Below the pieces are notes generated by a model. It worked only from the letters and a program-made list of their open reading frames with translations, searched no databases and had not been told where the DNA came from. This document shows, piece after piece, positions 23,570-32,182 of a stretch of 64,000 nucleotides of DNA. Position numbers and translations under genes: made by a program. The stretch is from Akkermansiaceae bacterium (GTDB taxonomy: Bacteria; Verrucomicrobiota; Verrucomicrobiia; Verrucomicrobiales; Akkermansiaceae). Location of the stretch: the NCBI GenBank assembly GCA_030725745.1, contig JANRFH010000002.1, positions 5,848-69,847 of the forward strand, read 5' to 3'. Position 1 is the first letter of the stretch. Every line of letters begins with the position of its first letter.

Positions 23570-23890
23570 CTATGCCCATCCAGGTGGTGGCGGCGGCTCT
23601 TCGTATGGCAGCCACATTACCCTGAATCCCTCAAACCTTTGCGAAAGTGGAGACGGGCAACTGGGATGCTCGCTGCTTGGCACGGTGGCATGGATCAAAT
23701 ACTCGCCGCAGTGGTATGTTCCTACAGTGACGTCGAGAACCTGATGCTTTGAGGAAATGGCTAACCGTCCTGCTGCCGTGTATGGAATGCCAATATTTTC
23801 TCTCTCGTAGGTATTCCAGCTCAGCTTTAAATCTTCCTGCTCGACCTCCGAGAGTTCGAGCCATTCTTCATAGGAACTGATCTTTTGCAT
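23570..23890 (-). CDS. Hypothetical protein, 106 aa
   Basis: Family not recognised. The product is soluble with an acidic N-terminal part (SYEEWLELSEVEQEDLKL), a middle segment VTVGTYHCGEYLIHA and a Pro-rich end (EEPPPPPGWA). There is no signal peptide or membrane helix. It lies 14 nt downstream of the YcxB-like gene in the same direction, so it is probably in the same operon. Its size, composition and place next to a SUFU-domain gene fit the small proteins found in immunity-type gene runs, but this is inference from context. Confidence 0.6.
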   Translation of the reverse strand: MQKISSYEEWLELSEVEQEDLKLSWNTYERENIGIPYTAAGRLAISSKHQVLDVTVGTYHCGEYLIHATVPSSEHPSCPSPLSQRFEGFRVMWLPYEEPPPPPGWA

Positions 23891-23904
23891 GATGATTTCC
23901 AGCT

Positions 23905-24435
23905 CTATTGCCGGCTGTTAACGGAAATGTGTTTTTCCACGTATGCCTGAGCATCCCGCGCAGCCTCTTTGCCGATGTCTTGAATCGGAATCGGGTAGCC
24001 TATTGGGCCATTGAGGAAAATGAACAGGTAGGTTTCGGTGAGCGATACGCGGTCAATGGATGACCAATGAAACGTGCTTGTCCCGCTGGGGCCGGTGGAA
24101 TGAATCCCGGAATCGGATAGCAAAAGTTCATAGGAGCCGAAATTTTTGCCGTAGGAGCCTTCGTCGATCATCTTTTCGGAATACTTCTCCACGTTGTGCC
24201 GATAGCGATGAGGATAAATGAAAAACCAAAGCGCAGCTATCCCCAGATAGATGCAGGTGATTGTAGGTTCGAATCCTGTTCTCCATGTCGAATACATCCA
24301 GAAGATCACCATGATGACCGGCAGCGTCAGGCGGACTTTTGTTTGCATACGCCTGAACGTTGGCGAGGCATCATGGTAGGCTCTGCTGAAGGCCAAGGCA
24401 TCTTCGCGGCGAATTTGGAAATTCAGTGTCATCAT
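23905..24435 (-). CDS. YcxB-like membrane protein
   Basis: A 176-residue protein with two transmembrane helices (about residues 35-50 and 58-75) followed by a cytoplasmic YcxB-like/PH-like domain. GSYELLLSDSGIHSTGPSGTSTFHWSSIDRVSLTETYLFIFLN matches the recurrent pattern of a short strand, W-S-x-I-x-x-V and a tail with LIF. The C-terminal part has PIPIQDIG. Members are common near toxin-immunity or stress genes, with no proven function. The first ATG of two adjacent ones is listed. It overlaps the next upstream gene by 4 nt, showing coupling. Confidence 0.8.
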   Translation of the reverse strand: MMTLNFQIRREDALAFSRAYHDASPTFRRMQTKVRLTLPVIMVIFWMYSTWRTGFEPTITCIYLGIAALWFFIYPHRYRHNVEKYSEKMIDEGSYGKNFGSYELLLSDSGIHSTGPSGTSTFHWSSIDRVSLTETYLFIFLNGPIGYPIPIQDIGKEAARDAQAYVEKHISVNSRQ

Positions 24436-24851
24436 GGATTTGGTGTGGCGACAGAGATTCTGCTTCCTTTGGGTAAATTGCGGAGCGGAATGACAACCAC
24501 CTTCTGGTCAGGAAGTTCTTGTGCGTTAAGAAGTAGGACTCTCCACGCGGCCGGTTGCTTCTCTTTGAAATTGTAGCTGATGCTGGCGATACCTTGTGAA
24601 TTGGTTCTCGTCCCAAAGGTGTTTTCATCAATCTTCGTAAGCTGACCGACCAAAAGTTCACCATTGGGATTGGAGGGCAAGGTTGTTCTAACCCCGAAGC
24701 TATCGGTGTGCTGCAGTCCCTCATCTAGTTCGAAATGCAGTGGAAAGCCGCTTATCGGTGCATGGTTTTCATCTAAAACCTGAACCTTGGTCGTGCTGGG
24801 TAAGCAGCCAGCTAAAAGCAGTATGCCGATCAATGGGATAAGTGATTTCAT
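24432..24851 (-). CDS. Hypothetical lipoprotein, 139 aa
   Basis: Predicted lipoprotein with a short signal and lipobox (LLLAGC, Cys16). The mature part is a single beta-rich domain: TTKVQVLDENHAPISGFPLHFEL, then TRTNSQGIASISYNFKEK. This looks like a carboxypeptidase-regulatory or Big-like fold with the D-x-x-x-x-P-x-x-G pattern. It would sit in the periplasm or outer membrane. It overlaps the YcxB-like gene by 4 nt (ATGA) and lies 18 nt after the SUFU gene, so all three are likely one transcript. The function is unknown. Confidence 0.7.
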   Translation of the reverse strand: MKSLIPLIGILLLAGCLPSTTKVQVLDENHAPISGFPLHFELDEGLQHTDSFGVRTTLPSNPNGELLVGQLTKIDENTFGTRTNSQGIASISYNFKEKQPAAWRVLLLNAQELPDQKVVVIPLRNLPKGSRISVATPNP

Positions 24852-24869
24852 AGTCCCGGATGGTAAGTC

Positions 24870-25601
24870 TCAGCGTCCGAAGGAAAACCACGACTTCTTC
24901 TTTTTCTCAACTACGCTGCTTCGCGATGGATTGAGCAATTCCGATACACCATGCTTTTCGAAACCGTCGAACAAAGCCTCAGCACCTGCTTTGAGTTTCA
25001 AGTCCATCTCATCCGCGTGTAGTGGGATGACTGCATGGAAATGGATGGTTTTGTTTTCATCGATGACGAGTTCTTGGAATTCACCCGCGATGGTGATCGG
25101 CGGGAGTAGCATCACGCCGCTCATTTGCACGTTTGGCGCGAACGGTTCAGGGGGATTGCCGTTCGGGATGGTGTGCAGCGCCCAAAGCCAGGTCTGATAC
25201 TCGTGAGGAAAGCGTGAGAGGAATTTCAGTGTCCGTATCGGCCAATAGTTTTTCTCTTCCTTCCAGGCGTCTTGGCTCATTGCCCAATCCGGGGGCAGGC
25301 AGATGAGCAGCTCTGAATATTTAAATTCTGGGTAGTCCTCGGGGCTGGCCATGGCGATGTCACTCATTCCCGATGTCACGAGGGTATAGCAAGGCCGGGC
25401 TTCCGTGGGCTCGACGATGTGCACATCGATGTGAACCAGATCGGAAATGACCTCATGAAAAACGGTGGCAACGGGGCCAATATGCCGCTCGATGTGTTCG
25501 CTGATTTTCTCGATGTTCTCCGAGTCGCCGATGGCGAATTCAAAATCGCGCTCACGGTTCTCATGCCGATAGATGGGTGCTCCAGATTCCGATTGTTCCA
25601 T
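24870..25601 (-). CDS. Suppressor-of-fused (SUFU) domain protein
   Basis: A 243-residue cytoplasmic protein with a SUFU-like domain over residues 30-170: HIGPVATVFHEVISDLVHIDVHIVEP, YTLVTSGMSDIAM, ELLICLPPDW and KNYWPIRTLKFLSRFPHEYQTWL. These motifs (the H-I-D-V start, T-x-G-M-S, L-P-x-x-W) are typical of bacterial SUFU proteins. Many of these have been proposed, from comparative genomics of polymorphic toxin systems, to be immunity proteins. The C-terminus ends in a Lys-rich stretch and W-F-S-F-G. No toxin gene is visible here. It is the first gene of the minus-strand run and is preceded by a 388-nt non-coding region. Confidence 0.82.
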   Translation of the reverse strand: MEQSESGAPIYRHENRERDFEFAIGDSENIEKISEHIERHIGPVATVFHEVISDLVHIDVHIVEPTEARPCYTLVTSGMSDIAMASPEDYPEFKYSELLICLPPDWAMSQDAWKEEKNYWPIRTLKFLSRFPHEYQTWLWALHTIPNGNPPEPFAPNVQMSGVMLLPPITIAGEFQELVIDENKTIHFHAVIPLHADEMDLKLKAGAEALFDGFEKHGVSELLNPSRSSVVEKKKKSWFSFGR

Positions 25602-25683
25602 AACTGATGGTAAAGATAGGGGGATTTGATCTTTGGCGGGAAGCCTCGAATGGGTTCATATGACTTACGATACGGGGCGAATA

Positions 25684-25920
25684 GCCCAACGGGCTTGCGT
25701 ATTTGAGCCCGGGGTTGGCGGAGCGCCGCGTAGACTACCCCGGGTATTAATCCGTAGTATGTTACAACGCCGAAGGTGTTGCGTCCGAGCGCGAGGATGG
25801 TGACGGCATGGACACAACCCCGGTTGGGGTTGGATGATGCTCACGGATATTTTTCCTAGGGTAGCCTCCGTTTTACTGCGGCAACCCTAGGCTCAAATGC
25901 GCAACCCCGATTGGGGTTGA
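25684..25920. repeat. REP-like multi-hairpin element, copy 2
   Basis: The 25602-25989 gap has no gene but holds a chain of hairpins. GCCC-AAC-GGGC is at 25684-25694. CCCGGGGT (25708-25715) pairs with ACCCCGGG (25737-25744). AACGCC-GAA-GGTGTT is at 25766-25780 and AACCCC-GGTT-GGGGTT at 25816-25831. CCTAGGGTAGCC (25855-25866) faces GGCAACCCTAGG (25880-25891), and a last AACCCC-GATT-GGGGTT is at 25903-25918. The part 25778-25920 repeats the layout of 1-141. It lies just after the 3' end of the minus-strand cytochrome gene. Confidence 0.8.
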
Positions 25921-25989
25921 GAGATGGCGGAGATAGTGGGCAGGTGCAGGCAGCCATAGGCAGCCTCTCCTTGTGCCTCCGGCGGCGGG

Positions 25990-28900
25990 CTACTTCAGGC
26001 TTTTGATGTAGGTGATGAGGTCGACCATGGTCTGCTCCGGGAGGGTGCCGAAGGAGGTGGGCATGAAGGAGCGGTTGTTGACGAAGCGTTCGCGTTTGAT
26101 CTGTTCTTTCGGAATGAACTGGGTGGCTCCGCCCATGAAGGCGAGGGTGGTGCCGTTGGTGTTGGTGTTGAACATGTAGCCCTCAAGGATGTCACCGTTG
26201 GTCTTGGTGATGCGGTAGAGCTTGTATCCGCCTTCCATGGCGTCGTTGGGCTTCACGATGGCGGTGAGGAGGTGTTCGAGCTCGCGGTTCGAGGAGCCAT
26301 CGAGGGATGGTGCGAGGTCGTAGCCTTTTCCTCCGGCTTGGTGGCAGGCGAGGCAGGCGTTGAACATGCCTTCGCCGACGGTGGGGTTGCCTTTCAATGT
26401 CTCCGCTGCTTTCACGTAGGATGCGATTCGTTGGTCGGCGTCGGCGTCTTCCTTGGCGCGCATTTCCGCTGCTTGTTTGGCGAGGGGTCTAACGATGGAG
26501 TTTCTCGGGAAGGATTCCACGAGCTTTTCGATGGCCACCAGATCGAGCGTATCGGCGGAGAGTAATTTCCGGCTGAGGAGTTCTATGATGAAAATCGCGC
26601 CTTGTTCGTTGCTAGATGCCGCGCCGACGAGGGAGGTTTTTGTGGCTTCATCTGCGCCTTCGTAAAGAGGGACGAAGATGCCGATAGCCTCTTTCTGCTG
26701 GACGAGGGCTAGGGCGAAGATGGCTTTCATGCGAGGGCTGGTGGGGACGCTGGCGTCACCGGCGATCTTGCGGAGGTCGGCTTCGTTTTCCTTCGGGGAA
26801 ATGGCGAGAGCTTCCACGAGCTGGGAGCTGACTTCGGCAAGCGGCTTGGAGCCAATGAGTTTAACAACCTCGTCATTGATGGCGGGGGATTGGAAACGAA
26901 TGGCGGCGTCGATTGCTAATTTCAAATCTTCGGGTGAAGGAGAGGTGATGAGCTTTTTGAGTCCCGGCTCCAAGGCTTTGGTGAGAGAGGCGGAGCGGAG
27001 GAGCGGCTGAGTATCGAGAGCGAGTTGGATGAATTCCTTGGACTCGAGTTTGTCTTTCAGGGCGGCGAGGACTTTCGGTTCGTCGAGGCTTTCGGAGAGC
27101 GAGACGAGGGTGTTCGCATCGAGCTCGGCTTTGCCGCTTGTGATGGCGGCGAGGACTTTGTCGGTGCGTTCGCCTTTGGGGAGGACTTGGGTCGCTTCGT
27201 TGAGATTCGCGGCGGGGACGTTCTTGGCGGAGGGGGAGTTAAGGAAAGCTTCGAGCTGAGACGGGTAGTTTTCCAAAGCGAGGAGTGCGAGGAAGCGCTG
27301 GAAGTTGTTCTCATAGCCGGCACCGAATTCGTTTTTGCCTTTCGTCTCCGGGTTTGCGGCGGAGACGAGCATTTCGATGGTTGCTTCATTGGCGGTTTTA
27401 ATTTCGCCGAGGGTTCTGAGCACCTGTTCCCTGACCATGTAGTGTGGGTCGTTGATGAAAGGCTTGGTGAGGGTGGCGATGTCTTCGATGCTTGGCTTGA
27501 AGGTGATTAGGGAGCGCAGGGTTTCCCTTCTGAGGTCGGGATCTTTGTCGGCGAGCAAGGATTTCATGAGGTCGAGGTCGTAGCTGCCGAGGCTTTCGAG
27601 AGACCATAGGGCGAGGATGCGTGTTGAGAGAGTCTGGGAGGTGTCGGCGGCGATCTTGGCGAGGGCGGGGGTGAGATCTTTCGCTTGGCGGTCGGCGATT
27701 TGGTGCCATGCGGCGCGTTTTTCCCAGAGGTTCTCGGCGACGAGGTGTTTCAGGAGATCCGTGTCGGAGGCGGTCATGACGTTTGGTATGGGAGCGGGCT
27801 TCTGGCTCTCGTGCCTGACACGCCAGATGCGACCGTGGGATTTGTCTCGGTCGGGGTGATCGCGGGAGACCTCGTTGTGGGAGACGATCTTATTATACCA
27901 ATCGACGATGTAGAGACAGCCATCGGGGCCGAACTCGATGTTGACGGGGCGGAACCAATCATCGGAGCAGGAGAGGAAGTCCTCGCGGTGTTCGGAGATG
28001 ACGGAGCCGTCGGGATTGCGGTCGGCAATGACGCAGTTGATCTTGCTGGTGATGGGATTAGCGAGGAAGCCGACCTTGTCCCATTGATCCGGGAAGCCTT
28101 TGCTGCCGTTTTCATCATAAGCGAGTCCGGAAATGCCTGTGCCGCCCACCTGAAATTTATGGAAGTTGCCGGGGAAGGGTTGGTAAGGCCGGATCTTGTC
28201 GTTGCCGATGCCCTTGTAGCCCATCATGGGGTGGAGCGGTGTGAGGCTGTAGAAAAAGTCGTTCGCCTCCGTGCCATACCATTGGCCGTTGGCTTTCATC
28301 TGGAAGCCCCAGATGTTGTTGAAGCCGTTGTTCACCACCTCGATGTGGTTTCCATCGAGGGAAAAGCGCGCGATTTTGCTGTAATTGATCACGGTGGATT
28401 CACCGGATTTCACGGCGGTGACTTGCCCTTTGTTCAGGGCGCCGTGGGAAAACTGAACCCATCCGCCGGGAGCGCGGACGAGGGTGTGGGACATGGTGTG
28501 GGTGTCGGTGAAGCCGAAGCCGGTCAGGATGGTTTGCTGGACGTCAAATTTCCCGTCGCCGTTTTCATCATCCAGGAAAAGCATTTCTGAGCCATGGGCG
28601 ACGAAGACTCCGTTTTTGTAGGGCAGGAGGCTCTGGGGAAGCGCCATTCCTTCGGCGAAGACGTGGAGCTGGCCGGTCGCTTGTTTGGTGGGATCCGGGA
28701 TGACGAGGATCTTGTCGGTTCCCAGGGTTTTGCGCTGATAGAGGTCGCGGATTTCGTCAAAGGCCGTCTTCGCACCGATGGTTCCATTATCGAGAGCTTC
28801 GAGTGATTTTCTGCCCACCAGTTTGGAATTGGGATCGAGGGGATACATTTCCGCCGTCTGCGTCCAGAGTCTACCAGCATCGTCGAAGGCGAGGTCGATG

Positions 28901-29112
28901 GGATTGACCAAGCCGTTTTCCTCGGAGGCGACGAGCTCGATGGTGAAGCCAGGAGGGAGGGTGAAGGTCTTGAGCTGCTCTTCCGGTGTCAGGGCTTCCT
29001 TGCGCTCGGAGCCGGTTTTCTTCCTGGGTGCCTTCTCGGGTTTCGCATCCACGGGGATGGCGAAAGTGATAGAGAGCGCCAGCAGGGTGGAAGTGTAGCG
29101 GAAAAAAGACAT
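25990..29112 (-). CDS. PVC-type membrane-bound dehydrogenase/HEAT/heme-c protein
   Basis: A 1040-residue exported protein of a group found mainly in Planctomycetes and Verrucomicrobiota. Order: signal peptide (MSFFRYTSTLLALSITFAIP), a beta-propeller-like PVC dehydrogenase domain (about 60-450; FTLPPGFTIELVASEE, YIVDWYNKIVSHNE), HEAT-like helical repeats (about 460-890) and a C-terminal cytochrome c part with heme site CLACH and the segment LYRITKTNGDILEGY. Relatives are thought to oxidise sugars or other carbon compounds outside the cytoplasm; the substrate is not known. The start at 29112 gives the signal peptide; the open frame reaches 29310. A 280-nt gap to the next gene holds nothing clear. 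Confidence 0.92.
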   Translation of the reverse strand: MSFFRYTSTLLALSITFAIPVDAKPEKAPRKKTGSERKEALTPEEQLKTFTLPPGFTIELVASEENGLVNPIDLAFDDAGRLWTQTAEMYPLDPNSKLVGRKSLEALDNGTIGAKTAFDEIRDLYQRKTLGTDKILVIPDPTKQATGQLHVFAEGMALPQSLLPYKNGVFVAHGSEMLFLDDENGDGKFDVQQTILTGFGFTDTHTMSHTLVRAPGGWVQFSHGALNKGQVTAVKSGESTVINYSKIARFSLDGNHIEVVNNGFNNIWGFQMKANGQWYGTEANDFFYSLTPLHPMMGYKGIGNDKIRPYQPFPGNFHKFQVGGTGISGLAYDENGSKGFPDQWDKVGFLANPITSKINCVIADRNPDGSVISEHREDFLSCSDDWFRPVNIEFGPDGCLYIVDWYNKIVSHNEVSRDHPDRDKSHGRIWRVRHESQKPAPIPNVMTASDTDLLKHLVAENLWEKRAAWHQIADRQAKDLTPALAKIAADTSQTLSTRILALWSLESLGSYDLDLMKSLLADKDPDLRRETLRSLITFKPSIEDIATLTKPFINDPHYMVREQVLRTLGEIKTANEATIEMLVSAANPETKGKNEFGAGYENNFQRFLALLALENYPSQLEAFLNSPSAKNVPAANLNEATQVLPKGERTDKVLAAITSGKAELDANTLVSLSESLDEPKVLAALKDKLESKEFIQLALDTQPLLRSASLTKALEPGLKKLITSPSPEDLKLAIDAAIRFQSPAINDEVVKLIGSKPLAEVSSQLVEALAISPKENEADLRKIAGDASVPTSPRMKAIFALALVQQKEAIGIFVPLYEGADEATKTSLVGAASSNEQGAIFIIELLSRKLLSADTLDLVAIEKLVESFPRNSIVRPLAKQAAEMRAKEDADADQRIASYVKAAETLKGNPTVGEGMFNACLACHQAGGKGYDLAPSLDGSSNRELEHLLTAIVKPNDAMEGGYKLYRITKTNGDILEGYMFNTNTNGTTLAFMGGATQFIPKEQIKRERFVNNRSFMPTSFGTLPEQTMVDLITYIKSLK

Positions 29113-29392
29113 GTCGGGACTATACAGGGTTTCGGGGAATTTCTTACAGGGCTTTCTCGGGGATATTCTTATCTTCGAACCTGGCTGATTGCGATGGTTC
29201 ATATCGATAGCCGGGGCTTCTGCAGTGAGAGGGTTATTGTCATTCAGGACTCCGCGAATTGGCTTCCAAGCTAAAAGCGGAAAGCGGTTTTGGCCATATC
29301 GGAAATGCACATTTGGATTCAGTCAAAATCGGTGAGGAAAGACGGCATTCTATCACAACGGAACGAGGCCTTTGGTGTGGTCTTCGATTTCT

Positions 29393-30772
29393 TCAAAACA
29401 ACATTAGCGCCAGTGCCGTGATGAGGAGGATGAAGGAGAGGTTCAGCGCGAGGCCGGTGCGCATCATGGCGGGTAGGGGGATGCGACCGGTGGCGAAGAC
29501 GATGGCGTTTGGCGGGGTGCCGACGGGGAGCATGAAGGCGCAGGAGGCGGCGAGTGCGAGGGGGAGGACGAGCTGGGCGGGGGCGAGCGAGGACTCCTGG
29601 GCCATGGTGTAAAAGATGGGGACGAGGAGGGCGGCGGAGGCGGTGTTGCTGGAGAGCTCGGTGAGGAAAATGACGAAGGCGACGACGGCGGCGATGATGA
29701 GCCAGAAGGGCCATGCCTGCATGGTGGCGCCGAGGAGGCGAGCCATGAAGAGACTGGCGCCGGAGGTGGATAGGATGCCACTGAGGGCGAGGCCGCCGCC
29801 GAAGAGGAGAAGGACTCCCCAATCGGTGCCGCGGTCGATCTGCTGCCAGGTGACGGTTTTCGTGAGGGCGAGGAGGGCGACGGCGGCTAGGGCGATCCAA
29901 GTATCGGTGTCTGAGATGCCGAGGAGGGGGCCGAGTTTTGCGGAGAAAATCCAGGCGAGGGCGGTGAGGGCGAAGATGGCGAGGGTGATTTTCCGAGGGA
30001 GGTCGAATGAGAAGCGGCCGGTTTTGCTTTCGCCATCGGCGAGGGAGGGGATTTCGCCGATGACGGGGCTGGTAGGCTTGAGGATGAGCCAGAGAAGTGC
30101 GACCATGGCGGGGAGGAGGAGAGCGACGGCGGGGACGCCGAAGGCCATCCATTCGGTGAAGCCGATGCCGAGCTGCTTGGCGGCGATGCCGTTGGGCGGG
30201 CTGCCGACGATGGTGCCGAGGCCGCCGATGGAGGCGGAGTAGGCGAGGCCGAGGAGGAGGAAGCGGGAGTTGCTTGTGGTGATGGAGGCGTCGCTATCGT
30301 TGAAACGGTTGAGGATGCCGAGGGTGAGGGGGATCATCATGGCGGTGGTGGCGGTGTTGCTGATCCACATGGAGAGGATGGCGGTGCCGAGGAAGAGCCA
30401 GAGGGCGACGGGGATAAATTTCCCTTTTCCGAGGATGGCGAGGCGATCGGCGATCCAGCTATCGAGGCCTTGAGCGGACAGGGCGGCGGCGAGGGCGAAA
30501 CCGCCAAAGAAGAGGAAGATGAGGGGATTGGAAAATGAGGCGAGGGAGTCTTTTATTTCCGTGAGGCCCATGGCGGCGCCGAGGACGGGGACGAGGAGGG
30601 CGGTGATGGCGAGGGGGAGGGCTTCGGTCATCCAGAGGCAGGCAATGCAGGCGAAGAAGGCGAGGCCGAGGCGGACTTTTTGGGGATCGAGGCCAGCCAT
30701 GGCGGCGCTTTCCGGGAGGGGGAGGAGGAAGGCGATGGATAGGAGGAGGGCGAGGCTTAGGGCTAGCTTCAT
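29393..30772 (-). CDS. SLC13/DASS-family sodium-coupled anion transporter
   Basis: A 459-residue membrane transporter with about 11-12 helices. The paired Ser-Asn-Thr signature of the divalent-anion:sodium symporters appears as SNTATTAMM (near 137-145), with LSSNTASAALLVP in the second half. WMTEALPLAITALLVP is typical of the DASS family. It probably imports dicarboxylates, citrate or sulfate-like anions with Na+. Length matches VcINDY-like proteins (about 460). It lies alone between two repeat-bearing gaps. The substrate cannot be decided from the sequence. Confidence 0.92.
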   Translation of the reverse strand: MKLALSLALLLSIAFLLPLPESAAMAGLDPQKVRLGLAFFACIACLWMTEALPLAITALLVPVLGAAMGLTEIKDSLASFSNPLIFLFFGGFALAAALSAQGLDSWIADRLAILGKGKFIPVALWLFLGTAILSMWISNTATTAMMIPLTLGILNRFNDSDASITTSNSRFLLLGLAYSASIGGLGTIVGSPPNGIAAKQLGIGFTEWMAFGVPAVALLLPAMVALLWLILKPTSPVIGEIPSLADGESKTGRFSFDLPRKITLAIFALTALAWIFSAKLGPLLGISDTDTWIALAAVALLALTKTVTWQQIDRGTDWGVLLLFGGGLALSGILSTSGASLFMARLLGATMQAWPFWLIIAAVVAFVIFLTELSSNTASAALLVPIFYTMAQESSLAPAQLVLPLALAASCAFMLPVGTPPNAIVFATGRIPLPAMMRTGLALNLSFILLITALALMLF

Positions 30773-30848
30773 GGGTGGAGTTAAGGTGGGAAGGGGGGGA
30801 GTTGCTAGTTTTCAGTTTGAAGGCGGGGGTTGAGGGGGAATATTTCAA

Positions 30849-30986
30849 CGCAGAGGCGCAGAGGCGCAGAGGCGCAGAGGCGCAGAGGTCGCGGAGGTCG
30901 CGGAGGTCGCGGAGGGAACGCGGAGCTGTGGTTGGGTGCTGGGGTTTTGGAGGTAGACTCACACGAAGACGCTAAGGCACGAAGGT
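30849..30986. repeat. Tandem CGCAGAGG / TCGCGGAGG repeat and CACGAAG block
   Basis: Inside the 312-nt gap 30773-31085, which holds no gene. Five CGCAGAGG octamers (30849-30888) run on into three TCGCGGAGG nonamers (30889-30915). A CACACGAAG..GGCACGAAGG block (30959-30986) follows, similar to the arm at 21348. Farther on, TGCTCTC heptamers (about 31007-31028) repeat three times. A single TTTCAACGC motif starts both this array and the one at 33676. Confidence 0.8.
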
Positions 30987-31085
30987 TTTTGGGTGCTGGG
31001 CTCCGCTCTCTGCTCTCTGCTCTCTGCTCCGGGATGGAACATGAAATTTGACGGGGTGGGGGATTTCCGACAGGCTCAGGGGACT

Positions 31086-32150
31086 ATGAAGGGACAACGG
31101 TTGTTTGTTGGTGCGTGTTGCGGGCTGGGGCTTGTGGCGTTTTCGCAGCTGTTGGTGGCGGGGATGGCGCTGGCGGTGAGGATGGAGGAGAGCCGGGAGG
31201 TGAAGATTGTGGAGAAAGAGGTGGAGAAGATTGTGCCGATACGGATCAATGTGCCGGTGGAGGGGGAGGAGCTGGTGAGGCCGCTGGTGAAGGAGGATCC
31301 GGTGTTGCCGCCGGTGCCTGCGCCGGAGCCGCTGGAGATGCCGGGTATTGTGGATCCGAGGTCGGAGCGGCTGGTGGAGGAGGGGCGGAAGGCGAGGATC
31401 GCGGGGGATATGGGGATGGCGATTGTGAAGCTGGAGGAGGCGCTCCAGGAGTCTCCGGAGGATCCGACGGTGCTCTATGAGCTGGGGATGGTGCATGAGT
31501 CGATGGAGGTTTTCGACAAGGCTTCGGAGTATTATGAGCGGGTTTTCCGGTTGGGTGTATCGGGAGCGGGCGGGCTCTATCAGGCGGCGGCGACGAAGCT
31601 GCGGGATGGTTTTGCGCAGCCCGCGGATATGATCGGCAAGGTGGCGCTGGGGCGGGTGAGGATTTTCAACGATGCGAATGCGGATGGAGGGCAGCGTGTG
31701 ATCCTGACGGTGCCGGTGCAGAAGGCTCCGGGCGAGGAGCTGGACACGCAGGACATGGAGGTCTCGGTGCTGTTTTTTAATAAAGACGCGAAGGGCGAGA
31801 TCCAGAAGCTGCAGGATGATCAGCAGCATTGGGCGGTGCCTTCGTGGGCTTCGCTGCCGTTTGACTGGGCGGGTGGTGAGGAGACGCTGCGAATGGATTA
31901 CAACATCCCGGAGCAGGATGCGCAGACGGCGCACCTCTTCGGTCAGCCGAATTATTACGGGCAAGTCGTGACGCTGACCTACAAGGGCGAGGTGCTGGAT
32001 GTGCAGGCATGGCCGCGGGATTTGGCGGCAAGGATCGGCCAGGTGGACGATGGTGGGATGGACGATTTCCCGGAGTTTCTTCAGGGCGATATGCTGCCGC
32101 CAGACTTCGATCCTGAGAATCCGCTTCTCATGCCGCTTCCGGAGAGGTGA
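31086..32150 (+). CDS. Membrane-anchored TPR-repeat protein
   Basis: A 354-residue protein with one N-terminal transmembrane segment (residues 5-30), a Pro/Val-rich linker (VPPVPAPEPLEMPG-like) and two or three TPR units. The units are DPRSERLVEEGRKARIAGDM, AIVKLEEALQESPEDPTVLYELG and MVFDKASEYYERVFRLG. The C-terminal 170 residues form a domain (ALGRVRIFNDANADGG, LDVQAWPRDLAARIG) that I do not recognise. An upstream ATG at 31041 is in frame but would add 15 residues before the helix. The next gene, a pseudokinase-FGE protein, is 32 nt downstream, so they are probably one operon and may form one complex. Confidence 0.82.
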   Translation: MKGQRLFVGACCGLGLVAFSQLLVAGMALAVRMEESREVKIVEKEVEKIVPIRINVPVEGEELVRPLVKEDPVLPPVPAPEPLEMPGIVDPRSERLVEEGRKARIAGDMGMAIVKLEEALQESPEDPTVLYELGMVHESMEVFDKASEYYERVFRLGVSGAGGLYQAAATKLRDGFAQPADMIGKVALGRVRIFNDANADGGQRVILTVPVQKAPGEELDTQDMEVSVLFFNKDAKGEIQKLQDDQQHWAVPSWASLPFDWAGGEETLRMDYNIPEQDAQTAHLFGQPNYYGQVVTLTYKGEVLDVQAWPRDLAARIGQVDDGGMDDFPEFLQGDMLPPDFDPENPLLMPLPER

Positions 32151-32158
32151 AATAAGCG

Positions 32159-32172
32159 CCTCCAAGGGGAGG
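32159..32172 (+). promoter_or_regulatory. Hairpin that masks the ribosome-binding site
   Basis: CCTCC (32159-32163), AAGG loop (32164-32167), GGAGG (32168-32172). The GGAGG is the Shine-Dalgarno of the following gene, whose start is a TTG at 32183. Pairing would hide the site, so translation may be low or regulated. This is seen directly in the sequence; the effect is inferred. Confidence 0.6.
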
Positions 32173-32182
32173 TATAAGAATT

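Noticed and set aside
23532-23744. Plus-strand frame near the zinc-ribbon gene
   Set aside because: Opposite-strand shadow without family likeness; the minus-strand genes account for the region.
24261-24285. tRNA T-arm-like sequence (GTAGGTTCGAATCCTGT)
   Set aside because: No matching acceptor, D or anticodon arms lie at the right distances, and it falls inside the YcxB-like coding gene on the other strand.
30849-30915. Possible CRISPR array in tandem repeats
   Set aside because: Units are 8-9 nt with no spacers; a CRISPR needs repeats of about 25-40 nt with unique spacers, and no cas genes are present.
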